Positions 52,534-63,274 are shown, counted from the stretch's first letter. The stretch is DNA of 64,000 bases from G963691835 sp963691835 (GCA_963691835.1 OY829383.1:372001-436000), one strand, 5' to 3'. Notes: a model not told the origin generated them from the sequence alone. A program made the numbers and translations.

Positions 52534-53328
52534 ATGCGCTTCATTCATCTTACCGACACGCACATCGTGCCCGGGGATGCCACTCTTCACGGCTCCAGCC
52601 CAAAGCAGCGGCTTACCGAAGGCATGGCATTGATCAATGAGGCGTACTCAGACGTCGACTTTATCCTGATCACCGGTGACCTCGCCCATCATGGGGAAAC
52701 GGGTGCCTATGAAACTCTCCGCGACGTGCTGCTGTCGGCGCCCATGCCGGTTCATCTGATGCTGGGAAATCATGACAGCCGCGCCCCGTTCCGCGCTGTC
52801 TTCCCGGATGCGGCGGAGATCGCTGGCGGCTTTGTTCAGTTCAGCATTGAGGGAGACTCCGCGCGGGTCCTCTGCTTGGACAGCCTTGTCGACGTCCCAG
52901 GCGACCACGCGGGCCGTCTGTGCGAGACGAGACGAGACTGGCTGGACCGTGAGATTGCCGCGACGCCGTCAGACTGTTCTCTGATCATCGCGTGTCATCA
53001 TCCGCCGTTCGATCTCGGGATACCGGGCATGGACGAGATCAAACTGACCGATGGCGATGCACTTTTGGAAGTCTTCTCCCGGCGCCGGCCTGACCACATG
53101 GTGTTTGGCCATATCCATCGTCCGGTCTCCGGCACATGGAAAGGCATTCCGTTCCACATTCAGCGGGGCTTCAACCACCAAGTCCTTCTGAATTTCGACC
53201 GGAACGCCCCCCTCCGGTACGTGGAGGAGCCAGCGGATATCTCCTTGGTCCAAGTCGTTGAGGACTCCATCCAAGTGTTCACAAGATCGATTGGGGGAGA
53301 GGGCAAACCCATGGACGTGGACGCGTAG
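52534..53328 (+). CDS. CpdA-like metallophosphoesterase
   Basis: The 264-residue protein has the calcineurin-like motifs FIHLTDTHI (DxH, residues 3-11), FILITGDLAHHG (GDxxxxG), MLGNHD (GNHD), ACHHPP and VFGHIHRP (GHxH). It resembles class III cyclic-nucleotide phosphodiesterases (CpdA) or related phosphodiesterases. A GGGGA site lies upstream. It ends about 30 bp before an IS element, whose insertion split the downstream palindrome but not the gene. Confidence 0.88.
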   Translation: MRFIHLTDTHIVPGDATLHGSSPKQRLTEGMALINEAYSDVDFILITGDLAHHGETGAYETLRDVLLSAPMPVHLMLGNHDSRAPFRAVFPDAAEIAGGFVQFSIEGDSARVLCLDSLVDVPGDHAGRLCETRRDWLDREIAATPSDCSLIIACHHPPFDLGIPGMDEIKLTDGDALLEVFSRRRPDHMVFGHIHRPVSGTWKGIPFHIQRGFNHQVLLNFDRNAPLRYVEEPADISLVQVVEDSIQVFTRSIGGEGKPMDVDA

Positions 53329-53357
53329 AATAGATCGTCCGGCACGTGGATCACTTA

Positions 53358-54290
53358 GAGCCCGTCCACAAAGTCATTGAATCGTTGGAATCGTTTGTGA
53401 TTCACTATCTTGTAGCGATTGATGAGGGAGCTACCAGATGTGGACGAAAGAAAACCGTGCCCGTTATGAGCGCCGGGGCCTTCGGTACCCGAGTGATCTG
53501 ACGGACGAAGAGTGGTCGGTTCTGGCGCCGTTGATCCCGCCGGCCCGGCATGGCGGCCGCAAGCGGTCGGTTGACGTTCGCGCGGTGATCAATGGCTTGC
53601 TCTATGTTCTGGAGACCGGCTGCCCGTGGCGCCATTTGCCGAAGGACTTTCCGCCGAAGAGCACGGTGCATGGGTATTTCGATCTGTGGGCCTGGGACGG
53701 CACGCTCGAGCGGATGCACGATACGCTCTATGTGGCGTTGCGCGAGGCGGAAGGCCGAGAGGGGCAACCGAGCGCCGCGATTATCGACAGCCAAAGCGCC
53801 AAATCGGCGCAAAAAGGGGGGCGTCGCTTGACCCGATCGGCTATGACGCGGGCAAGAAGACGCGCGGCGTGAAGCGCCACATCCTCACTGACCATGGCGG
53901 ACTGCTGCTCACGGCGGTGGTGCATCCAGCCGACATTCAGGACCGCGACGGCGCGGCCTTGGTTTTGAGCAAGCGGGTGCGGCGACGGTTTCCATTCATC
54001 GAGGTGGTCTTCGCCGATGCCGGCTACCAGGGGCCGAAAGCCGCCAAGGCGGTGGCCAAGACCGGGCCCTGGCGGCTGGAAATCATCAAGCGGAGCGACG
54101 GCGCCAAGGGCTTCATGGTGCAGGCCAAGCGCTGGATCGTCGAACGCACGCTGGCCTGGATCTCGCGCAACCGAAGGCTCGCCCGAGACTTCGAGGCGCG
54201 GGCGCGAACCGCCACCGCCTTCATCTACCTCGCCATGATCAAGATCATGGTACGCCGCTTGAAACAAACATGAACTTTATGGACGGACTC
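53358..54290 (+). mobile_element. IS5-family insertion sequence with TTA target duplication
   Basis: A 933-bp element lies between 17-bp imperfect inverted repeats (GAGCCCGTCCACAAAGT at left; right end reads the same inverted with two mismatches). It is flanked by TTA at 53355-53357 and 54291-54293. TNA duplications fit the IS5/IS427 group. Joining the flanks restores GATCACT-T-AGTGATC, a perfect palindrome, so the element landed exactly at a hairpin centre. It carries one transposase in two overlapping frames. Confidence 0.88.
53438..54273 (+). CDS. IS5-family transposase in two overlapping frames
   Basis: Frame A (53438-53872) encodes the N-terminal part (LTDEEWSVLAPLIPPA, IIDSQSAKSAQKGG). 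Frame B, offset by -1, encodes the rest (SLDPIGYDAGKKTRGVKRHI, FADAGYQG, IVERTLAWISRNRRL). The DDE residues are split between frames: first Asp in IIDSQ, second in FADAG, Glu in VERT. The frames meet at an A5G6 run at 53811-53821. IS427-group elements are known to use frameshifting here, so this may be programmed rather than a mutation. A GAGGGAG site precedes the ATG. Confidence 0.85.
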
Positions 54291-54302
54291 TTAGTGATCA
54301 AA

Positions 54303-54323
54303 GAGCAGATCGTTGATCCGCTC
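54303..54323 (+). terminator. Terminator downstream of the IS element
   Basis: GAGC-A-GATC/GATC-C-GCTC forms a 9-bp stem with one mismatch and a 3-base loop, followed by a T-run (TATCTTTTTG). It probably belonged to the metallophosphoesterase gene before the insertion. Confidence 0.65.
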
Positions 54324-54356
54324 TATCTTTTTGTTTCAGAGCCAAAAACGGCGAAA

Positions 54357-54374
54357 GCCCGCCGGAGGGCGGGC
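54357..54374 (-). terminator. Terminator of the small gene at 54438
   Basis: GCCCGCC/GGCGGGC forms a 7-bp stem with a 4-base loop. On the minus strand TTTCGCCGTTTTTGG follows. Confidence 0.6.
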
Positions 54375-54437
54375 CATCGGTCGTCCAAGCGCGAGGCGCT
54401 CAGCGGGAGTCTCCGGCGTCGACGCCGGACCTTTCGG

Positions 54438-54623
54438 TCAGGCGGCTTGCGCGAACACCGGTGCGCCAATTGCACGGAACAGCGCGTCGGCGTCGACACG
54501 CAGGTTACCGGCAACCTCGACGGCCACATCACTGTTGGCCTCGATCACGCGGGTCAGTTCGGCAAGGTCGATGCCAGCGACTTCGGCAGCCTCAAGGGCC
54601 GTTAGGCAGAAATTGTCGCTCAT
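54438..54623 (-). CDS. Small hypothetical protein (61 aa)
   Basis: The 61-residue protein begins MSDNFCLTALEAAEVAGIDL and is helical and Ala/Val-rich with a C-terminal FRAIGAPVFAQAA. A GGGGGAA site precedes the ATG at 54623 by 7 bases; a longer start at 54662 lacks one. It has its own terminator at 54357-54374. I recognise no family; no membrane helix or HTH is visible. A real gene is likely because of these signals. Confidence 0.55.
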   Translation of the reverse strand: MSDNFCLTALEAAEVAGIDLAELTRVIEANSDVAVEVAGNLRVDADALFRAIGAPVFAQAA

Positions 54624-54847
54624 CGTCCATTCCCCCATTTTTTGTGGCGTTATATTACACACAACATGTCCATACGCAAGGAACTTCTCGGATCAAGTCC
54701 GGAAAAAAATCGTCATTTATTGCGTTGCAACAAAACATATTGCGATGCGGTAGTGAAATTCAAGCTGTCAATTTGCGTGTTTCGGATCTCAATTCACGCA
54801 GTGGCGACGGGGCCACACTATCCGATTTCAGGTGCTGGAAACCGACG

Positions 54848-56476
<1,629 letters not shown>

Positions 56477-56500
56477 TGGCATTCCCTCTTCGTTTCCGGA

Positions 56501-57079
56501 TCAGCCGACGCGTTTCTGCCAAGGTTGGCCACTGAATAGGCGTCTGACCATCGGTTCGAACACCTCCAAAGGAAGGGTGTCGTAGTTTGGATCAAAGGCG
56601 GCCGCATCCCATTGATCGCAGAAGACCGCCGCCGTCTCAAACCCCGGATGCCCACGCCACTTCTCCCGCGCATTGGGGTCCTTGCCGATCTTGTCGAAAT
56701 AGTGCCCGCCAACGAAGTCATTGTGATTGCGAACAACCCAAGTGGTCGTCTCCGACACCCAAGGCTTCAGGATCTCCGCGGCGAACGCCCCGTGATTATC
56801 GGGGGCGATCTTATCGCCAACATCGTGAAGAAGGGCGGCGACGACCAACTCGTCTTCCGCGCCCGACCGGAGCGCCATGCTCGCCGCCTGCAGCGAGTGC
56901 TCCAACCGGTCGACGGGGAAACCCAGACGCGGTCCGGCGAGAAGCTTCAAGAGCATCAGACACTGATCCGCGATCCCTTCCCGCAGGCCATTGTAGTGGA
57001 CGAAGATCTCGTCCATGTCGGCTTTGGTCGCCTGCGACAGCTTCGTAAATCCAGGGGCCTGTATCGAAAGATCTGACAT
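56501..57079 (-). CDS. HD-domain protein
   Basis: The 192-residue protein has an HD-type metal site: LEHSLQAASMALRSG, VAALLHDVGDKIAPDNHGAF and WVVRNHNDF provide the expected His and His-Asp ligands. The layout is similar to PhnZ/MIOX-like mixed-valent di-iron oxygenases as well as to phosphohydrolases, and I cannot tell which. The ATG at 57079 begins the family-like part; a longer frame overlaps the upstream gene. It lies 4 bp downstream of the luciferase-like gene and 24 bp upstream of the monooxygenase gene, so coexpression is likely. Confidence 0.75.
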   Translation of the reverse strand: MSDLSIQAPGFTKLSQATKADMDEIFVHYNGLREGIADQCLMLLKLLAGPRLGFPVDRLEHSLQAASMALRSGAEDELVVAALLHDVGDKIAPDNHGAFAAEILKPWVSETTTWVVRNHNDFVGGHYFDKIGKDPNAREKWRGHPGFETAAVFCDQWDAAAFDPNYDTLPLEVFEPMVRRLFSGQPWQKRVG

Positions 57080-57083
57080 CTCA

Positions 57084-58166
57084 CTACTCCGCTGCGATCG
57101 CACTTGGCCGCGCGCCGATTTCCGACAGAGGGCCGATCGCTTTCTCGACCATCGGCCGGACATCCGTCGCGAAAGCCTCAATGGTCCGAAGCGCCTGGGT
57201 CTGCCCGGAACCGCCCACCTGCATATGGAACATCATGTGCGACGGTCGGGCCGCTTGAATCTCGTCCGCAAGCCGCTCGGCAATTGTCTCCGCGTCACCG
57301 ACCAGAAGATTATCCGCCATCTCCTCAAGCGGGATTTCGCTGGGGATGGGAATCTCATTCATCATGGCGCCATCCATAACTTCCGCCCGGCGCCGGAGGG
57401 CAGCGGCCAGCCGCATCTGGTGGCGGGCGTTATCCACATACTCCAGCGCCTCCGCTTTGCTGTCCGTCACGCACATGAAGCGTTGGACACCGAGCGGCAT
57501 CGCTTCCGTATCTTTGCCCTCGGCCGCATAGGACTCCGCCACCCGGTCCCGCATCTGCTTGAGGTAGGGAGCCGCATTCCATCGGCCGGTGAACATCGGC
57601 GTGTGCCCTTCCCGCGCGCACATGCGATGGATCTGCGGATTGTCCCCGGCGATCCAGATCTCCGGGATGCCGTTTGCCGGGCGGGAGCTGATGTTGGTCT
57701 CCGGCAACTGGTAGTGCTTACCCTGATAGCTGAAGGTCTCCTGGGTGAACGCCAGCCGGAGCATCTCCAGGAACTCTTCCAACATCTCCTTGGAGTCTGC
57801 CAAATCCACACCGAACCGATCAAACTCGTAGGGCTGATATCCACTGCCAAGACCGAGAACGAGACGGCCGCCGGCCAGGGCATCCGTCATCCCGATCTCC
57901 GCCAGAAGCCGGGCCGGTTCATAAAGCGGTGTGACGATGATCGCCGTTCCAAGGCGGATGCGCTTCGTGATGCCGGCGCAATGAGCGACCATCAACAAAG
58001 GGGACGGACAGGTGCAGTAGTTCGAGAAATGATGCTCCGCAAACCAAGCGGCTTCGATCCCGGCTTCGTCCGCAAGCCGGACCTGCTCGGCATGTTCCCG
58101 AAAGATCTCCTCGGTGGGCTTACCCCGGTCGCGGTACCCCATCAGGCTGAAATGCCCGAAGTCCAT
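57084..58166 (-). CDS. Luciferase-like flavin-dependent monooxygenase
   Basis: The 360-residue protein is a TIM-barrel LLM oxidoreductase: EAAWFAEHHFSNYCTCPSPL, RIRLGTAIIVTPLYEPARLL, GRLVLGLGSGYQPYEFDRFG and IPEIWIAGDNP. Such enzymes use FMNH2 from a reductase partner, none of which is adjacent. The ATG at 58166 (MDFGHFSL) is preferred because GGGAGG precedes it by about 7 bases; a longer frame adds 21 residues without a family counterpart. It is the first gene of the leftward cluster and divergent from the SDR genes. Confidence 0.88.
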   Translation of the reverse strand: MDFGHFSLMGYRDRGKPTEEIFREHAEQVRLADEAGIEAAWFAEHHFSNYCTCPSPLLMVAHCAGITKRIRLGTAIIVTPLYEPARLLAEIGMTDALAGGRLVLGLGSGYQPYEFDRFGVDLADSKEMLEEFLEMLRLAFTQETFSYQGKHYQLPETNISSRPANGIPEIWIAGDNPQIHRMCAREGHTPMFTGRWNAAPYLKQMRDRVAESYAAEGKDTEAMPLGVQRFMCVTDSKAEALEYVDNARHQMRLAAALRRRAEVMDGAMMNEIPIPSEIPLEEMADNLLVGDAETIAERLADEIQAARPSHMMFHMQVGGSGQTQALRTIEAFATDVRPMVEKAIGPLSEIGARPSAIAAE

Positions 58167-58271
58167 TGGCCGTCCTCCCAGTCCGTATCGCGCGTTTTCC
58201 CGCGCTATTGGTTGCGTATACGATGACAAAAAGGGTGGTGAGAGAGAAGTACCCGAATTGGGAGGAGTGTC

Positions 58272-59021
58272 ATGACGCTCGATGGAAAAGTGGCCATCGT
58301 CACGGGAGCCGCGTCCGGCTTTGGCGAGGCGACGGCGCGGCGTTTCGCGGCCGAAGGCGCTAGGGTCGTTGTCGCGGACAGAGACGTGGCCAAAGGCACC
58401 GCAGTCTCAGACAACCTCGGCGCGGCCGCCGTCTTCAAAGAAGGAGACGTCGCCGACGATGCCTCCGTGGCCGCAACCGTCGCCGCCGCCGTGGAGGCGT
58501 TCGGCGGACTGGACATTGTGGTGAACAATGCGGGCATGGCGCACTCCCGCATGGATGTGGTCGACACGCCAATCCAGACCTGGGACCGGGTGATGGATGT
58601 GAACGTGAAGAGCATCTTTCTCTTCATCCGGCACGCCGCCCCTGAGATCGCGAAACGCGGCGGGGGTTCCATCGTCAACATTGCCTCCACTGCGTCCCTG
58701 AAGCCGAGGCCGGGCAACGTGGTCTACGGCGCCAGCAAAGCGGCCGTTGTCGCTCTTACCAAGGGGGCGGCGGTGGAGTTGGCGCCTCGGAACATCCGGG
58801 TGAACGCCATCCTGCCTGTGGCCGCCATGACGCCCGTCCTTATGGACTTCCTGGGTGATGGCAATGAAGGACAGGCCGACGAGATCGCATCCCGAATCCC
58901 GCTGGGCCGGCTTTGCGACGTCACCGATATCGCGAACGCGGCGCACTATCTCTGCACCAACGAAGCCGCCTTCCTTGCGGGCGTGGCACTTCCGGTCGAC
59001 GGTGGGTGGACTGCGGGCTAG
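58272..59021 (+). CDS. Short-chain dehydrogenase/reductase 1
   Basis: The 249-residue protein has the classical SDR motifs: VTGAASGFGEATARRF (TGxxxGxG), NNAGMAHSR (NNAG), a Ser in IVNIAST and the YGASK active site (YxxxK), then NAILPVAAMTPV. It oxidises or reduces an alcohol or ketone with NAD(P). A GGGAGGAG site precedes the ATG. It is followed by a second SDR after 38 bp. With the monooxygenase cluster, it could supply or remove the ketone. Confidence 0.92.
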   Translation: MTLDGKVAIVTGAASGFGEATARRFAAEGARVVVADRDVAKGTAVSDNLGAAAVFKEGDVADDASVAATVAAAVEAFGGLDIVVNNAGMAHSRMDVVDTPIQTWDRVMDVNVKSIFLFIRHAAPEIAKRGGGSIVNIASTASLKPRPGNVVYGASKAAVVALTKGAAVELAPRNIRVNAILPVAAMTPVLMDFLGDGNEGQADEIASRIPLGRLCDVTDIANAAHYLCTNEAAFLAGVALPVDGGWTAG

Positions 59022-59059
59022 TCCGCAGCCGATCAAACAGAAAACCAAGGAGACGATCG

Positions 59060-59854
59060 ATGGAAGGCCGCCTAAAGAACCAGATCGCCATCGTGACCGG
59101 AGGCGGCTCCGGTATTGGACGCGCGACTGTCCTCCGGTTCTTGGCGGAAGGAGCGGACGTCCTCGCGGTGGACCGGAACGAAGAAGGCGCCATTGAGACC
59201 GCGAGTATGGCAGGGAATGGCCCGGGCCGCGTTCACGCCATGACAGCGGACGTCTCCGGTGACAATGCACCGGACGACGTCTTTGCCCTCTGCCGGGAGA
59301 TGTTCGGCACGCCGACGATCCTGGTGAACAACGCCGGTATTGGGGCGGCCAAGCCGATTCACACGACCGATGACGCGGCCCTGGACCGATTTCTGGACGT
59401 GAACCTCCGCGCGCTGTTCCGCTTCGCCCGTCGCGGCGTCATCGAGATGCGTCAGGAAGGAACACAAGGGTCGATCGTCAACATCGCTTCGATCTTCGGC
59501 ATCGTCGGCTTCCCCGGCTCCTCCGTCTATTCGGCCACGAAGTCGGCGGTCATCGGGCTGACCCAGAACATGGCGGCGGACTACGGCCGGGACGGCATCC
59601 GGGTGAACGCGATCGCACCAGGCCTGATCGTCACGCCGATGACCGAGAAGCGGTTGGCGGAGAACGCCTTTTTCCAGGACGCCATGATCGGCTCCACGCC
59701 GATGGGGCGGACCGGTACCCCAGCCGACATCGCCGCGGCGGCGACGTTCCTGTGCTCCGACGACGCCAACTTCATCACAGGCCATACGCTGACGGTGGAT
59801 GGAGGTTGGTCGACAACGAAGTACCGTCCGCTCCCGGATGAGCCATACGCCTGA
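59060..59854 (+). CDS. Short-chain dehydrogenase/reductase 2
   Basis: The 264-residue protein has VTGGGSGIGRATVLRF, NNAGIGAA, IVNIASIFG, the YSATKSA active site (YxxxK) and the C-terminal HTLTVDGGW. The ATG at 59060 has AAGGAG 7-8 bases upstream; an earlier frame overlaps SDR 1. The substrate is unknown. The two SDRs share about one third of residues by eye, so they are old paralogues, not a recent duplication. Confidence 0.92.
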   Translation: MEGRLKNQIAIVTGGGSGIGRATVLRFLAEGADVLAVDRNEEGAIETASMAGNGPGRVHAMTADVSGDNAPDDVFALCREMFGTPTILVNNAGIGAAKPIHTTDDAALDRFLDVNLRALFRFARRGVIEMRQEGTQGSIVNIASIFGIVGFPGSSVYSATKSAVIGLTQNMAADYGRDGIRVNAIAPGLIVTPMTEKRLAENAFFQDAMIGSTPMGRTGTPADIAAAATFLCSDDANFITGHTLTVDGGWSTTKYRPLPDEPYA

Positions 59855-59986
59855 GGACCGCGTTCCGGGAACCGATCGGGCTTTGCACAGCACGCTATGA
59901 CGGAAACAGATTGATGACCGCAAGTGTGGTTGTTGCTGTAAGACGCCGACCCTATGTTGGCAGTCCAGACAGAGCAGGAGCGCCCC

Positions 59987-60958
59987 ATGGCCGATCATCG
60001 CGAAAAAGTCCTCATCATCGGCTCCGGCGCTGCCGGCCTTACCGCAGCGATCTACACCGCCCGCGCCGGGCTGGAGCCGCTGCTAGTTGCCGGACTGCAA
60101 CCCGGCGGGCAGCTTACGATCACGACGGATGTGGAGAACTATCCCGGCTTCCCGGACGTCATCCAGGGCCCCTGGCTGATGGAGCAGATGCAGAAGCAGG
60201 CGGAGCATGTCGGCACCCGCATTCAATACGACCTGATCACCGGTATCGACACCAGCAGCCGCCCGTTTGTCGCCGCCGGCGACAGCGGCGACACCTATAC
60301 CGCCGATGCGGTCATCATTGCGACCGGCGCCCAGGCGCGGTGGCTTGGTCTGCCGTCCGAGGAAACCTTCAACGGTCGCGGCGTCTCGGCCTGCGCCACA
60401 TGCGACGGTTTCTTCTATCGCGGAAAAGAGGTCATCGTCGTGGGCGGCGGCAACACGGCGGTGGAGGAAGCGCTCTATCTCGCCAACCTCGCCTCCAAAG
60501 TTACCCTGGTGCATCGGCGCGATTCGCTGCGAGCGGAGCGCATCATGCAGGAGCGCCTGCTGCGGCATGAGAAGATTGAAGTGGTTTGGAACAGCGTTGT
60601 CGAAGAGGTCCTCGGTGACGGTGGCCCTGCGGGTGGTGTGACCGGCGCGCGGGTCAAGAACACCCAGAGCGGAGAGGTATCGGAGATCGCGGCGCACGGC
60701 TTCTTCGTTGCCATCGGTCACGACCCGGCCACGGGCGCCTTCAAGGACAAGATCGACATGGATTCAGAGGGTTATATCCTCGTGGACTCCGGAACCACAC
60801 GGACGAACGTTCCCGGCGTCTTCGCGGCGGGAGACTGTGTCGACAAGGTCTACCGGCAGGCGGTCACAGCGGCTGGGCTTGGCTGCATGGCGGCACTGGA
60901 AGCCGAAAAATTCTTGGCCGAAGCTGCTGACAGTGCGGCCGCCCAAGCAGCCGAATAG
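59987..60958 (+). CDS. trxB: Thioredoxin-disulfide reductase
   Basis: The 323-residue protein has the FAD motif IIGSGAAGLTAAIYTARAGL, the redox-active CATC in SACATCDGFF, the NADPH motif VVGGGNTAVEEALYLANLA, and C-terminal GVFAAGDCVD. It reduces thioredoxin with NADPH. The ATG at 59987 has AGGAG upstream and starts the conserved part. It sits upstream of a LysR gene, an arrangement known in alphaproteobacteria. Confidence 0.97.
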   Translation: MADHREKVLIIGSGAAGLTAAIYTARAGLEPLLVAGLQPGGQLTITTDVENYPGFPDVIQGPWLMEQMQKQAEHVGTRIQYDLITGIDTSSRPFVAAGDSGDTYTADAVIIATGAQARWLGLPSEETFNGRGVSACATCDGFFYRGKEVIVVGGGNTAVEEALYLANLASKVTLVHRRDSLRAERIMQERLLRHEKIEVVWNSVVEEVLGDGGPAGGVTGARVKNTQSGEVSEIAAHGFFVAIGHDPATGAFKDKIDMDSEGYILVDSGTTRTNVPGVFAAGDCVDKVYRQAVTAAGLGCMAALEAEKFLAEAADSAAAQAAE

Positions 60959-61067
60959 CATCCGGCGGGACGCTTAAACGCCTCCAATGTCACCTCCCAC
61001 TGGCGACGGTGGCGACGCCCCTTATATGATTGGGGTCTGACATCCGACGGGATCGGAGCCCCTTACC

Positions 61068-61961
61068 ATGGACTGGGACAAGCTGCGTGTGTTTCACGCG
61101 GTCGCCGACGCCGGGAGCTTCACGCACGCCGGCGAGGCCCTAAACCTCTCGCAATCAGCCGTAAGCCGCCAGATAGGCCATCTGGAGGAGAGCCTTTCCG
61201 TTCCACTGTTCCACCGTCACGCCAGAGGGCTGATCCTGACGGAGCAGGGAGAGATCCTCTACCAGACGGCCCGTGAGGTCTTCGCCAAACTCGCAACGAC
61301 CGAGACGATGCTGAGTGAGGGGAAGGAACGCCCCAAGGGTCCACTCCGGATCACAACGACCGTCGCGTTCGGCTCGACCTGGTTGGCGGCCCGCATCGGT
61401 GGATTCCTGGAGATCTACCCCGAGATCACCGTCAGCCTGCTGATCAACGACATCGAACTCGATCTTTCGATGCGCCAGGCCGACGTCGCCATTCGCCTGA
61501 CGCCGCCACGTCAACCGGACCTCATCCAGCGTCACCTGAAGACGATCAAGTTCCATCTCTACGCATCGCCCAGCTATCTGAAAGCCCACGGAATGCCGGA
61601 GACCGTCGACGATCTGGCCACGCACCGGCTGATCATCTACGGGGAAAGCCCGCATCCGCCCTTCCCCAATGTGAACTGGCTGCGGGACCTTGTGACCGGC
61701 GGAACCCGACTTCCGGCGACGCCGATCTTCCGGGTGAATAACTACTACGCCATGTTCAAAGCGGTTCAGGGCGGCGTCGGCATCGCGGCCCTTCCGGATT
61801 ACCTCGCCAACGAGGACAATCAGATCGTCCGCATCATCCCGGACCTTGAGGGGCCCCAAGTCCCCGCCTATTTCGTTTATCCAGAAGAACTTAGGCACTC
61901 AAAACGCATCACCGTTCTCCGGGATTTCCTGATTGAGGAAGTGGCGAAGACGCATTTTTGA
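61068..61961 (+). CDS. LysR-family transcriptional regulator
   Basis: The 297-residue protein has a winged HTH (residues 1-60; LRVFHAVADAGSFTHAGEAL, LSQSAVSRQIGHLEESL) and a periplasmic-binding-like effector domain (about 90-295). The next gene upstream is trxB, 109 bp away, so it could respond to redox or use its own promoter. Its effector is unknown. The stop codon overlaps a -35-like TTGACG that probably starts the downstream RNA. Confidence 0.93.
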   Translation: MDWDKLRVFHAVADAGSFTHAGEALNLSQSAVSRQIGHLEESLSVPLFHRHARGLILTEQGEILYQTAREVFAKLATTETMLSEGKERPKGPLRITTTVAFGSTWLAARIGGFLEIYPEITVSLLINDIELDLSMRQADVAIRLTPPRQPDLIQRHLKTIKFHLYASPSYLKAHGMPETVDDLATHRLIIYGESPHPPFPNVNWLRDLVTGGTRLPATPIFRVNNYYAMFKAVQGGVGIAALPDYLANEDNQIVRIIPDLEGPQVPAYFVYPEELRHSKRITVLRDFLIEEVAKTHF

Positions 61962-61985
61962 CGGGTCTGGCCACTTCAGTATGCA
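61958..61985 (+). promoter_or_regulatory. Sigma70-type promoter of a structured RNA
   Basis: TTGACG (61958-61963) and TATGCA (61980-61985) are 16 bp apart. They overlap the LysR stop and precede a chain of hairpins. Confidence 0.5.
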
Positions 61986-61991
61986 CAAAAC

Positions 61992-62164
61992 GCATACCCG
62001 GAGTGCAAAAACGGGTATGGTCGTTAACGGTTTCGATACCTATCTCCCTCATTGTTAGGGTGTTGCGATGCAACATCCGAGGGCCTTCGGGTCCTACGTC
62101 TCCCAGACGTGAAGCCTCCCTGTTCGACTTGCCCGGAAGCCCCCCGCTTCCGGGCATTTTTTTT
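61992..62164 (+). ncRNA. Candidate structured small RNA of about 170 nt
   Basis: Five stems follow one another with no credible ORF. They are CATACCCG/CGGGTATG (61993-62019), GGGTGTTGC/GCAACATCC (62058-62078, one G-U), GGGCC-UUCG-GGUCC tetraloop (62081-62094), ACGTCT/AGACGT (62096-62110) and a 10-bp terminator at 62131-62155 with eight T. A promoter lies at 61958-61985. Size fits many trans-acting sRNAs and also 6S RNA, but I cannot confirm a family. Confidence 0.5.
62131..62155 (+). terminator. Strong rho-independent terminator
   Basis: GCCCGGAAGC/GCTTCCGGGC forms a 10-bp stem with a 5-base loop. Eight T residues follow after one base. Confidence 0.92.
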
Positions 62165-62435
62165 GCGTGACTGATAGTATGAGCCGAGAAGTAAATCTCA
62201 CAACGGGAGTTACAATATGACTTAGATCACTACAAAAGAACAACCTATCTTAACGAACCCACCCACAACCAGCGAACATCCAATTATCCACTTTTGATTT
62301 TCCCTACGATTTTCGCCATGAATAATGCCGTATCAAACTTGTCACTCTTGCTTCTAAAATCAACGCAGTGATATTAATTATAGATATAGCCCCCCAAGAA
62401 CTCGAAACTAGTCTTTGTGTTCTTGAATTTCTTAT

Positions 62436-63053
62436 TCAATCCCGATATCCTCTGCTGTAATCTACAAACTCTATAGCTAATTCCCTTTTATCCTGCGTAA
62501 CATCGATACCCATGAAATCAATCAAGCCATCTATAAACTGCCTCTTTTTATCTCTAAACGCTATATCCTCAAAACTGCAAACTGCAAGTGGGACCTCAGA
62601 ATATTTGTCCGTCAACTTATGAATCTTCGCGTAGTGATTAACAGGAACATCTAAGAGTCTTTGTGAGAACGGCCGTCCATCCCTAGACGCAGAAGAGGAC
62701 GCTATAGCAAGTGGATTACGATACACCGTAATAAATACTGGATTTACAAGGTATTCATGTATACTTTCATAATAATAAACTGTTTTTGGGAGCTTCCATC
62801 CCCACACATCAAATTCCGAAACATTGTCTTCAATCGCCTTAATTTTAATCTCTAAAGATTCTTTATATCGAAATCGAGGATCTTCTTTTTGACTGCCGAT
62901 TCGATTCCCCATAAAGACACCCAATTTCTCTAACACTCCTGAAAGCATAGACGTACCTCCACGCGGTGAGCCGAGAGCCACGATCGTCCGTTTACAATCT
63001 TTATACCCAACTGGACGCATAACGCGAAAGCCAGAAAAAGAATCATCGCCCAT
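62436..63053 (-). CDS. Sulfotransferase-like protein
   Basis: The 205-residue protein has a PAPS-binding 5' loop (IVALGSPRGGTSMLSGVLE) and a 3'-phosphate-binding segment (FITVYRNPLAIASSSASRDG), as in sulfotransferases of polysaccharides. The rest (VWGWKLPKTVYYYES, AVCSFEDIAFRD) fits the fold. It is short compared with the usual 250-300 residues, so a domain may be missing. Its DNA is much richer in AT than its neighbours to the left, which suggests acquisition. It may sulfate or otherwise modify a surface glycan made by the neighbouring glycosyltransferase. Confidence 0.7.
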   Translation of the reverse strand: MGDDSFSGFRVMRPVGYKDCKRTIVALGSPRGGTSMLSGVLEKLGVFMGNRIGSQKEDPRFRYKESLEIKIKAIEDNVSEFDVWGWKLPKTVYYYESIHEYLVNPVFITVYRNPLAIASSSASRDGRPFSQRLLDVPVNHYAKIHKLTDKYSEVPLAVCSFEDIAFRDKKRQFIDGLIDFMGIDVTQDKRELAIEFVDYSRGYRD

Positions 63054-63274
63054 CTCATCACCACCCTTCTCAAACTATCAACGAACCCCGTCTTCTATTG
63101 CAAGTAATTCCGCATTTCACAAACTCATAACAAAAACATGCCAAAAACAATAAGCCCCAAAAAAGACGAATTACGTCAATGATATACGATTCTCTCATTA
63201 GGCCTATCTTTCACCCAATCTATAAGACATAATATCTCCCCAGAGTAGAAACATAATGATTAGACTTGCGCTGA

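Noticed and set aside
63054..63274. Small gene or promoter between the two glycan genes
   Set aside because: AT-rich sequence without a credible frame or clear promoter.
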